A stretch of 64,000 nt of DNA from JAVKSL01 sp039583695 (GCA_039583695.1 JAVKSL010000006.1:13488-77487), one strand, 5' to 3'; numbered from the stretch's first letter, positions 1-9,019 are shown. Notes: generated from the sequence alone by a model not told the origin. Made by a program: numbers and translations.

Positions 1-261
1 CTCGGCCAGCTCGGCGGCCAAGAGCCCCGCCACCTCCAGACCCGACGCCGACGCCCGCCGGGTCCCGACCACCGACACGGCCAGGGCGTCACCGGCTACC
101 AGGCTCCCCCGAACGAACAGCACGGCCGGAGCCCCTGCCACCGTTCCCAGGTTGCTCGGGTACTCCGCCGACCCCAGGAGGATCACCGACCCGCAAAAGT
201 CGGCCAGGCGCTCCCCAAAGCGCTCCAGCTCTCCGAAGCTGCTCGGCCCGGCCTCGCTCAC
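1..261 (-). CDS. dprA: DprA/Smf DNA-processing protein, N-terminal part (runs off the window)
   Basis: The reverse strand from a GTG at 261 reads without a stop to the window edge. The peptide contains YPSNLGTVAGAPAVLFVRG followed by a VVGTRRAS stretch. That is the typical entry to the DprA Rossmann fold: a YP..L..... .P.VLF.RG segment, then V.VVGTR.AS..G. DprA loads RecA on single-stranded DNA taken up in transformation and is present even in species not known to be competent. The N-terminal extension here is short (about 60 residues before the VVGTR motif). The C-terminal two thirds lie outside the window. An upstream GTG at 278 in the same frame is an alternative start. The gene is divergent from the thiolase, with about 50 bp between the starts. 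Confidence 0.8.
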   Translation of the reverse strand, partial: MSEAGPSSFGELERFGERLADFCGSVILLGSAEYPSNLGTVAGAPAVLFVRGSLVAGDALAVSVVGTRRASASGLEVAGLLAAELAE

Positions 262-310
262 GCCCGCTACCCTAGACACAGGGTGTATCACAGAGAAGGA
301 GCACAAGGTC

Positions 311-1492
311 ATGCTGAGCCCGGTCATCGTCGACGCAATGCGAGCTCCGGGCGGCAAGCGGGGCGGGAGCCTCGCCGGTTGGCACCCGGTCGACCTGGCT
401 GCGCACGTGCTCAAGGCATTGGTGGAGCGCAACAATTTCGACCCGGCCCTGATCGACGACGTAATCATGGGGTGCGTCACCCAGGTCGGTGAGCAGTCCC
501 TCAATGTGGCTCGCAACGCGGTCCTGGCCGCGGGCTGGCCCGAGGTGGTCCCGGCCACGACAATCGACCGCCAGTGCGGTTCCTCCCAGCAGGCCCTGCA
601 CTTCGCGGCTCAGGGGATTGCCGCGGGTAGCTACGACGTCGTCATCGCCGGGGGGGTCGAGTGCATGACCCGGGTCCCGATGGGGGCCAACATGGTCTCC
701 GGTCCGGGAGCGCCTTTTGGCCCGGCCCTCACCGAGCGCTACGCCGCGGCCGGCGGCCTGGTCCCCCAGGGTATCTCGGCGGAGATGATCGCCGAGCGCT
801 GGGGCCTGTCCCGCACGGCCCTGGACACCTTCGGCGCCGAGAGCCAACGCCGGGGTGCCCAAGCGACAGCCGAGGGTCGCTTCGAGCGCGAGATCGTCCC
901 GATCCCGATCAGGGATTCCAACGGCCGGGAGACCGGCAAGGTCCTCAGTGCCGACGAGGGCCTCCGTCCCGGCACCACTGTCGAGATCCTGGCCAACCTC
1001 AAGCCAGCATTCAAGGCCGACGGCGTCGTCACCGCGGGCAACTCCTCTCAGATTACCGACGGCGCATCGGCAGTGCTGTTGATGAGCGAGGAGCGCGCCA
1101 CCACGCTGGACCTGGTGCCCCGGGCGCGCTTTGTCGCCTTTGCCCTGGCTGGAGTGGATCCCCGGATCATGCTCACCGGCCCCATTCCCGCCACCACCAA
1201 GGTGCTGGAGCGGGCCAAGCTCACCCTCGACGACATCGATCGCATCGAGATAAACGAGGCTTTCGCTTCTGTGGTCCTGGCCTGGGAGGCCGAGCATCAC
1301 CCGGACATGTCCAAGGTCAACCCAAACGGTGGCGCCATCGCCCTCGGGCACCCGCTGGGGGCGACCGGCGCCAAGCTGACGGCCACCCTGCTCCACGAGC
1401 TGGAGCGCAGCGGCGGCCGCTACGGCCTGCAGACCATGTGCGAGGGCGGGGGAATGGCGAATGCCATGATCATCGAGCGCATCGGGCCCTAA
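311..1492 (+). CDS. Thiolase family acetyl-CoA acyltransferase
   Basis: A 393-aa thiolase, the usual length. It makes or cleaves beta-ketoacyl-CoA in fatty-acid degradation or acetoacetyl-CoA synthesis. Visible catalytic elements are the nucleophilic Cys89 in DRQCGSSQQA, the NEAFA box, the GGAIALGHPLGATG box carrying the catalytic His, and the second Cys in MCEGGGMANA near the C-terminus. The ATG at 311 was chosen because GAAGGAG lies 8-15 nt upstream; the frame stays open upstream to 152 but that stretch is antisense to dprA and looks nothing like thiolase. It stands alone on this strand, so the sequence does not show whether it is biosynthetic or degradative. Confidence 0.95.
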   Translation: MLSPVIVDAMRAPGGKRGGSLAGWHPVDLAAHVLKALVERNNFDPALIDDVIMGCVTQVGEQSLNVARNAVLAAGWPEVVPATTIDRQCGSSQQALHFAAQGIAAGSYDVVIAGGVECMTRVPMGANMVSGPGAPFGPALTERYAAAGGLVPQGISAEMIAERWGLSRTALDTFGAESQRRGAQATAEGRFEREIVPIPIRDSNGRETGKVLSADEGLRPGTTVEILANLKPAFKADGVVTAGNSSQITDGASAVLLMSEERATTLDLVPRARFVAFALAGVDPRIMLTGPIPATTKVLERAKLTLDDIDRIEINEAFASVVLAWEAEHHPDMSKVNPNGGAIALGHPLGATGAKLTATLLHELERSGGRYGLQTMCEGGGMANAMIIERIGP

Positions 1493-1621
1493 TGGGGGTC
1501 GATCAGCCCGGCCCGAGTGATTGTGGGTCAGGATGGTCGAGCTGGGCCGCTGGCAGGTGAGCCCGGGAGCTCGAAGCGACTTTTGACAGGCACCCGGACA
1601 CAGAGGTGGTCGTATCCCAGC

Positions 1622-1832
1622 CGATTGGCGACCATTCTCGGTGCCCGGGTGCTCGGCGAGTTCGGCGGCCATCAGCGCCTCACCAGGGGCTCGGGCCTAC
1701 TACGACTCCAAACGAGCAGCAGGCCACCCACCATTCAGCCCAGCGGGCATGGGCAACCGCCTGGTGGGCATCTTGCATGGCTGTCTTGCCAATCACAGGA
1801 TCTACGACGAGAACGTTCGCTTGGGGGCGCCG
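1622..1832 (+). pseudogene. Degraded IS110-family transposase remnant
   Basis: The 420-bp stretch between the thiolase and the SCP2 gene holds no intact gene but does hold a transposase relic. At 1622-1666 one frame reads RLATILGARVLGEFG. At about 1668-1832 another frame reads AISASPGARAYYDSKRAAG and then NRLVGILHGCL..HRIYDEN. Both match, in order, C-terminal blocks I know from actinobacterial IS110 transposases (helix-hairpin-helix region, then ASPGARAYYD and NRLVGILHGCL). In an intact protein roughly 60 residues lie between these blocks, including the active-site serine part, so this copy has an internal deletion plus a frameshift. No terminal repeats or start codon were found. The family call rests on remembered motifs, not a search. 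Confidence 0.7.
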
Positions 1833-1912
1833 CTCAGACCAGACCATCAAACAGGCAGCGTGAAGGCAGCCGACTTGACAACTTGCAGCCGTGGGATGTC
1901 TAAGCTGCCCCC

Positions 1913-2374
1913 ATGACCCCTTATGACGCCTCCGAGCTGGCCGAGTTCCTGGACGGGCGCAAAGAGGCCGCGATCGGCGAGTCGGTGAGCGCCATGGGCG
2001 TGAACACGGCTCTCGGGCGGGCGTTCGCCACGGTGGAGGCGAGCTTCTCGGCCGAGCGAGCCGAGGGGGTGAGCGCGGTGATCCAGTGGGACGTCGCCAC
2101 CCCCGACGGACCCCGGTCCTGGCAGGTGAGCGTCGCCGAAGGCACGGTGTCTGTGGCGCCAGGCAGCCCTGCTACGCCCCGGGTCACGCTGGGAGTGGAT
2201 GTGGCTGACCTGCTGGCTTTCCTCGCCGGGCGCCTCGACGGGATGCAGGCGTTCATGAGCGGTCGGCTGCGGGTCTCCGGCGACCTCATGGTAGCCCAGG
2301 CCATGCAAGCCTGGTTCCCCTCGGGAGGCAAACCCCCCGAGTCCCCCCCAAGCCCAACCCCGCCGCTCAGCTGA
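1913..2374 (+). CDS. SCP2 sterol-binding domain protein
   Basis: A 153-aa soluble protein. Its centre and C-terminal half fit the SCP2 lipid-binding fold: an alternating beta region (IQWDVATPDGPRSWQVSVAEG), a PRVTLGVDVADLLAFLAG helix entry and GRLRVSGDLMVAQAMQAWF near the end. Such proteins bind hydrophobic ligands such as fatty acyl chains; the exact ligand cannot be read from sequence. The last 12 residues are Pro/Ser-rich. The start ATG follows a C-rich stretch with no clear ribosome site. The 3' end overlaps the converging nirD gene by 8 bp. Confidence 0.8.
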   Translation: MTPYDASELAEFLDGRKEAAIGESVSAMGVNTALGRAFATVEASFSAERAEGVSAVIQWDVATPDGPRSWQVSVAEGTVSVAPGSPATPRVTLGVDVADLLAFLAGRLDGMQAFMSGRLRVSGDLMVAQAMQAWFPSGGKPPESPPSPTPPLS

Positions 2375-2747
2375 GCGGACCGTCTGCCACCTCCACCCAG
2401 CCGTCGGTCTGGCGGACCTCGAAGGTGTCCAGGACAACCGCCGGGTCCTCCACACAGCGCCCGGTCGCGAGCTCGAAGTGCTGCTTGAACATCGGCGAGA
2501 CCAGCACCACCCTTTCTCCAACGCTGCCCACGATCCCCCTGGATAGCACGTTCGCCCCGGAGAAGGGGTCATGGTTGTCAATCGCATACAGCTCCCCGTC
2601 GCCAGCGGTGAGCACCACCGCCACCTGGTTGTCCCCGACCTTGGCACACACCGGGCGGTCGGGCAGGAGATCGCCGACCGGGCACACCGGAGTCCACACA
2701 GTCGGGGGGCGACCCCCCGACTCCCTCCCAGAGAGGAGCCCGCTCAC
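2367..2747 (-). CDS. nirD: Nitrite reductase (NADH) small subunit NirD
   Basis: 126 aa with the Rieske-like fold of NirD: PVCPVGDLLPDRPVCAKVGD at the N-terminus, AIDNHDPFSGANVLSRGIVG in the middle and SPMFKQHFELATGRCVEDP near the end. NirD proteins keep the fold but lack the Cys/His cluster ligands of true Rieske proteins. That holds here, since the normal CxH and CxxH pairs are absent. It partners NirB in reducing nitrite to ammonium with NADH in the cytoplasm. Its start overlaps the end of nirB by 4 bp (ATGA), so the two are translationally coupled. Confidence 0.93.
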   Translation of the reverse strand: MSGLLSGRESGGRPPTVWTPVCPVGDLLPDRPVCAKVGDNQVAVVLTAGDGELYAIDNHDPFSGANVLSRGIVGSVGERVVLVSPMFKQHFELATGRCVEDPAVVLDTFEVRQTDGWVEVADGPLS

Positions 2748-5290
2748 CGACGCGCCCCCACCTCCACCAGCTCGTGGCGGAACGCCGGGCGGAGCTGGCC
2801 ACGTTCGGGAACCATGACAATATCAGGGTCGCGCTCGGGGCTGTTCACAAAATGGCTGAAGCGCGCCACCCGCGCCGGGTCCTCGATGGTCTCGCGCCAC
2901 TCACAGGCATACCCCGCTACGTGGGCTTCCATGGCCGCTTCCAGCTCGGCGGCCAAGCCCAGGGAGTCCTCCACCACCACCGAGCGCAGGTAGTCGATCC
3001 CGCCCTCCAGCTTGTCCAGCCAGGTGGCGGTTCGCTCGAGGCGCCCTGCGGTGCGGATGTAGAACATCAGGAATCGGTCGATGTACGCGATCAGCCTGTC
3101 GTGATCCAGGTCGGCCGCGAGCAGGACCGCGTGAGCCGGTCGCATCCCGCCGTTGCCACACACGTACAGGTTCCACCCGCCCTCGGTGGCAATGACCCCG
3201 AAATCCTTGGACTGAGCCTCGGCGCACTCGCGCGAGCACCCCGAAACCGCGGACTTGAGCTTGTGGGGCGAGCGCAGTCCCCGGTAGCGCAGCTCCAGCT
3301 CGATGGCCAGAGCCGTCGAGTCCTGGACCCCGTAGCGGCACCACGTGGTCCCCACGCACGACTTGACCGTGCGCAACGCCTTGCCGTACGCGTGGCCCGA
3401 CTCGAAGCCCGCCTCCACCAGCCGCGCCCAGATGGCCGGCAGGTCATTCACCTGTGCGCCCAGCAGGTCGATGCGCTGGGCACCGGTGATCTTGGTGTAA
3501 AGGCCGAACTCTGCGGCCAGCTGACCCAGCACGATGAGCTTGGCCGGGGTGATCTCGCCGCCAGGCACCCTGGGGATGACTGAGTAGGTCCCGTCCCGTT
3601 GCATGTTGGCCAGGAAGTGGTCGTTGGTGTCCTGCAGGCTGGCCTGCTCCCCATCCAGGATGTAGCCGCCGCCCAGCGACGCCAGCATCGACGCCACCGC
3701 CGGCTTGCATATCTCACAGCCCCGACCGGTCCCCCGGCTCGCCAGGAGCGCGGAGAAGCTGGTGATGTGCTCCACGGCCACGATGTCGAACAGCTCTTGG
3801 CGGGTGTAGGAGAAGTGCTCGCAAAGATGGCGCGAGGGGCCGGCGCCCGAGTCGGCCAGCAGGTCCACGAGCAGGGGCACGCACGCCCCGCATCCGGTGC
3901 CCGCACGGGTGGCCGACTTGACGGCGGAGACCTCGGTGGCGCCCGCAAGTATCGCCGTGCAGATGGCGTCCTTGCACACGTTCTCGCAGTTGCAGATGGT
4001 AGAAGCCCCGGAGAGGGCGCCCACCCCAGCCCGGCGGGCCCCGGTTCCGGCCTCTGCCCCCGCGGGCAGCACCATCGAGGCCAGCTCGCTAGGCGTGCTC
4101 ATCATGCCCTGGGCCATGGCGGCCAGCTCGGTGTAGCCCGAAGCGTCGCCGACCAGGACGCCCCCGAGCACCCGGCCGTCGGTTACATCCACCACCAGCT
4201 TGCGATAGATGTTGGAGCGGGCGTCGGAGAAGCACAGTGCCTCCGAGCCCGGGGTCTCGCCATGCGCGTCGCCGAAGCTGGCCACGTCGACTCCCAGCAG
4301 CTTGAGCTTGGTTGACAGGTCGGCACCGGTGAAGCACGCCTCTGGTACCCCGGTGAGCCGGTCGGCAACCACCCGCGCCATCTGGTATCCCGGCGAAACC
4401 AGGCCCCAGGTGCGCCCGGCCACGTGCGCGCACTCGCCGATGGCAAAGATGGCCGGATCCGAGGTGACACAGCCCGAGTCGACTGTGATGCCTCCCCGCT
4501 CCCCGACCGCCAGGCCGGCTTGGCGGGCCAGCTCGTCCCGGGGGCGGATGCCCGCCGAGAACACCACGATACCCGCCACCAGGTCTGAGCCTCCGTCCAG
4601 ACGGATACCACTCACCCGCCGTGGGCTGCGCGCCCTTGCCGCCCAGGTGAGCACCTCCGCGCTGCGCGAGCCGGTGTGCACGGTCACGCCGAGGCCCTCG
4701 ATCTGTCGACGAAGGGCGCTCCCGCCGCCCCCGTCCACCTGGAGGGGCATGAGCCTGGGGGCCAGCTCGACAACGTGAGTGGTGAGCCCCAGGCTCACCA
4801 GCGCGTTGGCCGCCTCCAGCCCGAGCAGCCCGCCACCGATGACCACGCCCACCTGGCAATGCTTGACCCAGGCCCGGATGGCCTCGACGTCGTCGATGGT
4901 GCGATAGACAAAGCAGCCCGCCGCGTCGGTGCCCGGGATCGGCGGGACGAAGGGGGCTGACCCTGTCGCCAGCACCAGGGCGTCGTAGCCGACGCGGCGA
5001 CCCGAGGAGGAGGTGACGGCGTGCTCGGTGCGGTCGATGGAACGCACCGACTCGCCAAGGTGCAGGCGCAGGTTGGGAGTGGACACCAGACCTGGGCGGC
5101 AAAGGCTCAATTCCTCCTCACGAGCCCCGGCGAACAGGGACGACAGGGCCACCCGGTCGTAGGCGGGCCTCGGCTCCTCGGCGAAGACGACCAAGTTCCA
5201 TTGGTCGTTGAAGCCCCGCTCGAGGAGGGTCTCGACCAGGCGGTTGCCCACCATGCCGTGCCCCGCAACGATCAGTGTGCGTCGCTGCAT
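2744..5290 (-). CDS. nirB: Nitrite reductase (NADH) large subunit NirB
   Basis: About 848 aa, the usual NirB size. Order: FAD/NAD(P)H oxidoreductase (AGHGMVGNRLVE near the start, a second GGGLLGLEAANAL dinucleotide motif, IFAIGECA), BFD-like [2Fe-2S] segments with CNCENVC...CGACVPLL around residues 430-470 and CEICKPA further on, a nitrite/sulfite reductase ferredoxin-like half, then the siroheme/[4Fe-4S] site with CVGTTWC and SGCSRECAEAQSKDFGV. All four expected cluster cysteines are present. It reduces nitrite to ammonium with six electrons from NADH. ATG at 5290 gives the normal N-terminus; a TTG at 5302 adds four residues. No nitrate reductase lies beside it. Confidence 0.95.
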   Translation of the reverse strand: MQRRTLIVAGHGMVGNRLVETLLERGFNDQWNLVVFAEEPRPAYDRVALSSLFAGAREEELSLCRPGLVSTPNLRLHLGESVRSIDRTEHAVTSSSGRRVGYDALVLATGSAPFVPPIPGTDAAGCFVYRTIDDVEAIRAWVKHCQVGVVIGGGLLGLEAANALVSLGLTTHVVELAPRLMPLQVDGGGGSALRRQIEGLGVTVHTGSRSAEVLTWAARARSPRRVSGIRLDGGSDLVAGIVVFSAGIRPRDELARQAGLAVGERGGITVDSGCVTSDPAIFAIGECAHVAGRTWGLVSPGYQMARVVADRLTGVPEACFTGADLSTKLKLLGVDVASFGDAHGETPGSEALCFSDARSNIYRKLVVDVTDGRVLGGVLVGDASGYTELAAMAQGMMSTPSELASMVLPAGAEAGTGARRAGVGALSGASTICNCENVCKDAICTAILAGATEVSAVKSATRAGTGCGACVPLLVDLLADSGAGPSRHLCEHFSYTRQELFDIVAVEHITSFSALLASRGTGRGCEICKPAVASMLASLGGGYILDGEQASLQDTNDHFLANMQRDGTYSVIPRVPGGEITPAKLIVLGQLAAEFGLYTKITGAQRIDLLGAQVNDLPAIWARLVEAGFESGHAYGKALRTVKSCVGTTWCRYGVQDSTALAIELELRYRGLRSPHKLKSAVSGCSRECAEAQSKDFGVIATEGGWNLYVCGNGGMRPAHAVLLAADLDHDRLIAYIDRFLMFYIRTAGRLERTATWLDKLEGGIDYLRSVVVEDSLGLAAELEAAMEAHVAGYACEWRETIEDPARVARFSHFVNSPERDPDIVMVPERGQLRPAFRHELVEVGARR

Positions 5291-5350
5291 GGGACGAGCC
5301 AAGCAGACCTAAGTTTCGGGCCGGTTTCGGGCTGATGACGACTCAGCGGC

Positions 5351-5356
5351 TATAAT
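5351..5356 (+). promoter_or_regulatory. -10 box (TATAAT) of a leaderless promoter
   Basis: A perfect TATAAT ends 6 nt before the ATG at 5363, so transcription would begin at or next to the A of the start codon. There is no ribosome-binding site in between. No convincing -35 box is seen. This is the clearest of several such arrangements in the window. Confidence 0.7.
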
Positions 5357-5362
5357 GAGAGC

Positions 5363-5581
5363 ATGGGCGTGAAGAAGGACTGCCTCCATTACCTGGTCTC
5401 GGGGGACACCGAGAAGGTGGAGCGCTGCCGGGTGGACGCCAACGACTCCGACCCGTTCGCCTGCCCCGAGGGCTGCCTGTTCTACGATTTCGGGGCGAAT
5501 CCGAGGCCCTGGGAGACCGAGGTGCGCACCCGGGACCGCCAGGCTGCGGGCGGCCGCACCCCCCAGAGCGACCGCCACTGA
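5363..5581 (+). CDS. Small Cys-containing protein, unknown function
   Basis: A 72-aa protein not recognised by name. It has four cysteines in the first 38 residues (KKDCLHYL, ERCRVDAND, FACPEGCLFYDF), spaced so that they could bind one zinc or Fe-S centre. The C-terminal third is polar and likely disordered. It is divergent from nirB with about 70 bp between the starts and has a textbook leaderless promoter, which supports it being a real gene. Whether it acts with nitrite reductase is unknown. Confidence 0.65.
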   Translation: MGVKKDCLHYLVSGDTEKVERCRVDANDSDPFACPEGCLFYDFGANPRPWETEVRTRDRQAAGGRTPQSDRH

Positions 5582-5754
5582 GCGTGGCGAGCCGCTTCTC
5601 TGAGCAAGGTCAGATGGCGCTGACTCGTCGACGTTCGACGCACGAAGGCATCGCCTGGCCTCGTTAGCCCCAATTCCCGCAGCCAGGCGTGGGTTAGTTT
5701 GAGGGGCTGAGAGCCTTCCCACCCGAATTCCGGCCCCGAGCACTAGGAGCAGAG

Positions 5755-6882
5755 TTGACCACACACCGTGACGCCCTTGCGCAGGTCCTGCCCGTCGTGT
5801 CGGCACACGCCGGTGAGGTGGACAGCGATGGCCGATTTCCGGTCGAGGCGATCGAGGCCCTGCGCGCGGCTGGGCTGTTGGGCCTGGTGAGCCCCGCCGA
5901 GCTGGGGGGGATGGGTGGCGGGCTCGGGGCCGCGGTGGAGGTGATCGGGGCGCTGGCCAGGGAGTGCGGCTCGACGGCGATGATCCTGATGATGCACTAC
6001 GCAGCGGTCTCGGTCATCGGCTCGTACGGGCCTGACGACGTGCGCTCCCGGGTGGCAGCTGGAAAGTGCCTCGCCACGGTGGCGTTCTCCGAGTTCGGAT
6101 CGGGGAGCCAGTTCTGGGTACCGGTGAGCACGGCCGCTGCCGACGATTCGGGGGGGGCGGCGCGGCTGGACGCCCGCAAGTCCTGGGTGACCTCCGCAGC
6201 CCAGGCCGATGTGTACGTGTGGTCGAGCCGGCCGATGGCAGGGGATGGCCCGATGACGCTATGGCTTGTCCCTGCCGAGGCCCCCGGGCTCAGGGTGGCG
6301 GGCGGCTTCGACGGTCTGGGCCTACGGGGCAATGGCTCGGTGCCGGTTGCCGCCGAGGGTGTGGTGATCGGCCTCGACGCCATGCTGGGCGCCGACGGGA
6401 CGGGCCTGGATGTCGCGATGGTCACGATGCTGCCGTGGTTCCTGGTGCTCAATGCCGCCTTCGGGGTCGGGCTGGCGGAGGCAGTGACCGCCGAGGCGAC
6501 CAGGCATCTGACCCGGACCAGGCTTGCGCACCTCGACATCGCCCTAGCGGAGCAGCCGGTACCGCGCGCCGACCTTGCCCGTATGCGCATCGCCACCGAC
6601 TCTGCAGCCGCGTTGCTATCCGACACCGTGCTGGCGTGGGACAAGGCCAGACCAGAGGCACTACTGCGCGTGCTGGAGGTGAAGGCCGCCGCCTCGGAGG
6701 CTTCGCTCATGGTCACGGACCTGGCAATGAAGGTCTGTGGAGGGTCCGCATTCCGCAAGGAGCTGGGGGTGGAGCGCCGCTTTCGCGACGCCCGGGCCGC
6801 CCGGGTGATGGCACCGACCACCGATGCCCTCTACGACTTCGTGGGTCGGGCCTTGTGTGGGATGCCCCTGCTCGGAGGCTAG
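5755..6882 (+). CDS. Acyl-CoA dehydrogenase family flavoprotein
   Basis: 375 aa with the acyl-CoA dehydrogenase fold: an N-terminal helical domain (FPVEAIEALRAAGLLGLVSPAE), the middle beta domain with FSEFGSGS and a SWVTSAAQADVYV strand, and a C-terminal helical domain with KVCGGSAFRKELGVERRFRDARA. The usual C-terminal segment carrying the catalytic glutamate (YEGT or YGGTSE) is replaced by VMAPTTDALYDFVG. The enzyme may therefore be a desaturase variant or a flavin monooxygenase-like member, not a normal beta-oxidation enzyme. The TTG start at 5755 is preceded by AGGAGC at 5745-5750. No operon partners. Confidence 0.85.
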   Translation: MTTHRDALAQVLPVVSAHAGEVDSDGRFPVEAIEALRAAGLLGLVSPAELGGMGGGLGAAVEVIGALARECGSTAMILMMHYAAVSVIGSYGPDDVRSRVAAGKCLATVAFSEFGSGSQFWVPVSTAAADDSGGAARLDARKSWVTSAAQADVYVWSSRPMAGDGPMTLWLVPAEAPGLRVAGGFDGLGLRGNGSVPVAAEGVVIGLDAMLGADGTGLDVAMVTMLPWFLVLNAAFGVGLAEAVTAEATRHLTRTRLAHLDIALAEQPVPRADLARMRIATDSAAALLSDTVLAWDKARPEALLRVLEVKAAASEASLMVTDLAMKVCGGSAFRKELGVERRFRDARAARVMAPTTDALYDFVGRALCGMPLLGG

Positions 6883-6978
6883 GTTTTAGCTTTTAGCCGG
6901 ATCGCTGGGCAGTGCCAGGTCCAATTCAAACTGGTAAATCCCGGGCGGCTGTCGGAGGTGTTCTCCATCGCCGGGTCC

Positions 6979-7863
6979 CTACAAGTCCCTAACCACCTCG
7001 ACCATCGCCTCGCCCGCGGCGGTGGGGTTGGTGGCAACCAGGGCCCCGGCCGCGGCCAAAGCGGCCATCTTGGCCCGGGCCGTGCCCAAATGGCCGGAGA
7101 CGATTGCCCCGGCGTGGCCCATGTGACGGCCCTCGGGAGCGGTGACACCAGCCACGTAAGCCACCACCGGCTTGTGCATGTGGGCTGCTATCCACTCGGC
7201 GGCGCGCTCCTCCTCCGAGCCCCCGATCTCGCCGATCATCATCACCGCCCGGGTCTCGGGGTCTGCCTCGAAAGCCGCCAGGCAATCGATGAACCCCGTG
7301 CCGGGCACCGGGTCCCCCCCGATGCCCACGCAGGTTGTCTGACCCACCCCCTTCGCCGAGAGCTCGTGGAGCGCCTGGTAGGTGAGGGTTCCGGACCGGC
7401 TCACTATTCCCACCGGACCCCCGGCCAGGGCGATGTCGCCCGAGGTGATGCCGATGTTGCAACGGCCCGGCGAGATGACGCCGGGACAGTTCGGACCGAG
7501 CAGGCGGGTACCTGGGTGGTCCCGGCGCAGCCGGCTGAACAACCGGGCCTGATCCTGCATGGGTATGAGCTCGGTGATGCAGACCACCAGAGCCACCCCG
7601 GCCGCGGCGGCCTCCAACACTGCGCCACAGGCCGAGCGAGGAGGTACGACGACCAGGCTGGCGCTGGCCCCTGTGGCCACTACCGCGTCGACAACCGTGT
7701 CGAACACCGGGATGCCCTCCACGTCGGCGCCCCCCTTGCCAGGTGTGACCCCTGCCACCACCTGGGTCCCATAAGCCCGATTTCGCAAGCCGTGGAACCT
7801 ACCCTGGCCGCCGGTCAGCCCCTGCACCACGACCTTGGTGTGCTCATCGACGAAGATGGTCAC
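6979..7863 (-). CDS. sucD: Succinyl-CoA synthetase alpha subunit
   Basis: 294 aa from GTG at 7863, which overlaps the sucC stop by 4 bp (GTGA). The N-terminal CoA-binding Rossmann fold has VVVQGLTGGQGRFH; then LLGPNCPGVISPG, GIVSRSGTLTYQAL and VGIGGDPVPGTGFIDCL. The phosphorylated histidine lies in GRHMGHAGAIV near the C-terminus. With SucC it interconverts succinyl-CoA and succinate with ATP or GTP in the TCA cycle. The first strand reads TKVVVQGLTG as expected. The 96 bp to the converging acyl-CoA dehydrogenase gene hold no feature that I recognise. Confidence 0.95.
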   Translation of the reverse strand: MTIFVDEHTKVVVQGLTGGQGRFHGLRNRAYGTQVVAGVTPGKGGADVEGIPVFDTVVDAVVATGASASLVVVPPRSACGAVLEAAAAGVALVVCITELIPMQDQARLFSRLRRDHPGTRLLGPNCPGVISPGRCNIGITSGDIALAGGPVGIVSRSGTLTYQALHELSAKGVGQTTCVGIGGDPVPGTGFIDCLAAFEADPETRAVMMIGEIGGSEEERAAEWIAAHMHKPVVAYVAGVTAPEGRHMGHAGAIVSGHLGTARAKMAALAAAGALVATNPTAAGEAMVEVVRDL

Positions 7864-9005
7864 CGCCTGGCCGCCAGCTCGACAGCCGTTCGAGCCGCGT
7901 CCAGCATCGTGTCCCTGACGACGAGTCGGGACCCCCCAGCTGGGGCGCGCGAAGCCAGGATCGCCCGGCCCTCCTCGGCGTTGGTACCATCGAGGCGCAA
8001 CACGATCGGGGCTCTTGCAGCCACGTTCCCGAGCGCTTGGGCGATCCCGTTGGCAACCTCGTCGCAACGGGTGATCCCTCCGAAGATGTTCACCAATATC
8101 GACGCCACCTTGGGATCGGCGTTGATGACCTCCAACGCCGCAGCCATCACGGCGGCATTGGCGCCACCACCGATGTCCAAGAAGTTCGCAGCCGCTCCTC
8201 CCGCCGCATCCACAACGTCCAGCGTCGCCATTGCCAGACCCGCCCCGTTGGCGATGATGCCGACAGTCCCGTCAAGGCCTATGTAGTTGAGGCCCCGGTC
8301 TCGGGCCAGGCGCTCTCGCGGATCAAGCTCCACACTCGCCCGAAGCTCGTCCCACTCGGGGTGACGGAACGCCGCATTGTCGTCCAGGGTGACCTTCGCG
8401 TCCAGACATCGCATCTGGCCCCCAACGGTCAGGGCCAAGGGGTTGACCTCCACGAGCTCGGCGTCACCCTCGACGTAGCAGCGATACAGCCGGACCAGCA
8501 CCTCGGCTGTTCCGTGCTGGGCGTCGGTCGCCAGGCCGGCCTCCGCGACAAGGCTCGCTGCCGCCTCCATGCTCAAGCCGTCGAGAGGGTCCACGTGCAG
8601 GCGAGCGATGGCGGCGGGATCGGACTGCTCAATGTCCACCCCTCCGCTCGCGGACACCATGACCAGATGATCCTTTGCTGTCCGGTCGAGGGTGATCCCC
8701 ACGTAGTACTCCACGGCGACCTCACTGGCAACCTCCACCCAAACCCGGCGCACCAAATGCCCACCGATCGTCATGCCCAGAATCGCCGTAACGTGGCGGA
8801 TCAGCTCGTCCGGGTCGCCAGCCAGCTTCACCCCCCCGGCCTTGCCCCTGCCCCCCACCGGCACCTGGGCCTTGACCACCACCGGCCAATCGAGATCCTC
8901 AGCCACGATCAACGACTCCTCGACCGTGCTGGCTAGGGCGCCCGGTTGCATGACTATCCCCCAGCGGGCCAGGTAGCCCTTGCCCTGGTACTCCATCAGG
9001 TCCAC
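7860..9005 (-). CDS. sucC: Succinyl-CoA synthetase beta subunit
   Basis: 381 aa, the usual length. An ATP-grasp domain (KAQVPVGGRGKAGGVKLAGD near residue 45, VEYYVGITLDR, LVEVNPLAL) is followed by the CoA-ligase domain (YIGLDGTVGIIANGAGLAMATLD, FLDIGGGAN, VNIFGGITRCD). Start GTG at 9005 is preceded by AAAGGAG about 8 nt upstream. First gene of a two-gene operon with sucD. Directly upstream of its ribosome site sit five copies of an 8-bp G-rich repeat. Confidence 0.95.
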   Translation of the reverse strand: MDLMEYQGKGYLARWGIVMQPGALASTVEESLIVAEDLDWPVVVKAQVPVGGRGKAGGVKLAGDPDELIRHVTAILGMTIGGHLVRRVWVEVASEVAVEYYVGITLDRTAKDHLVMVSASGGVDIEQSDPAAIARLHVDPLDGLSMEAAASLVAEAGLATDAQHGTAEVLVRLYRCYVEGDAELVEVNPLALTVGGQMRCLDAKVTLDDNAAFRHPEWDELRASVELDPRERLARDRGLNYIGLDGTVGIIANGAGLAMATLDVVDAAGGAAANFLDIGGGANAAVMAAALEVINADPKVASILVNIFGGITRCDEVANGIAQALGNVAARAPIVLRLDGTNAEEGRAILASRAPAGGSRLVVRDTMLDAARTAVELAARR

Positions 9006-9019
9006 TCATTCACTCCTTT

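Noticed and set aside
272..1672. Open frame of about 466 codons on the minus strand over the thiolase gene
   Set aside because: High-GC codon bias leaves long stop-free antisense frames; its protein is low-complexity and the thiolase on the other strand is unmistakable.
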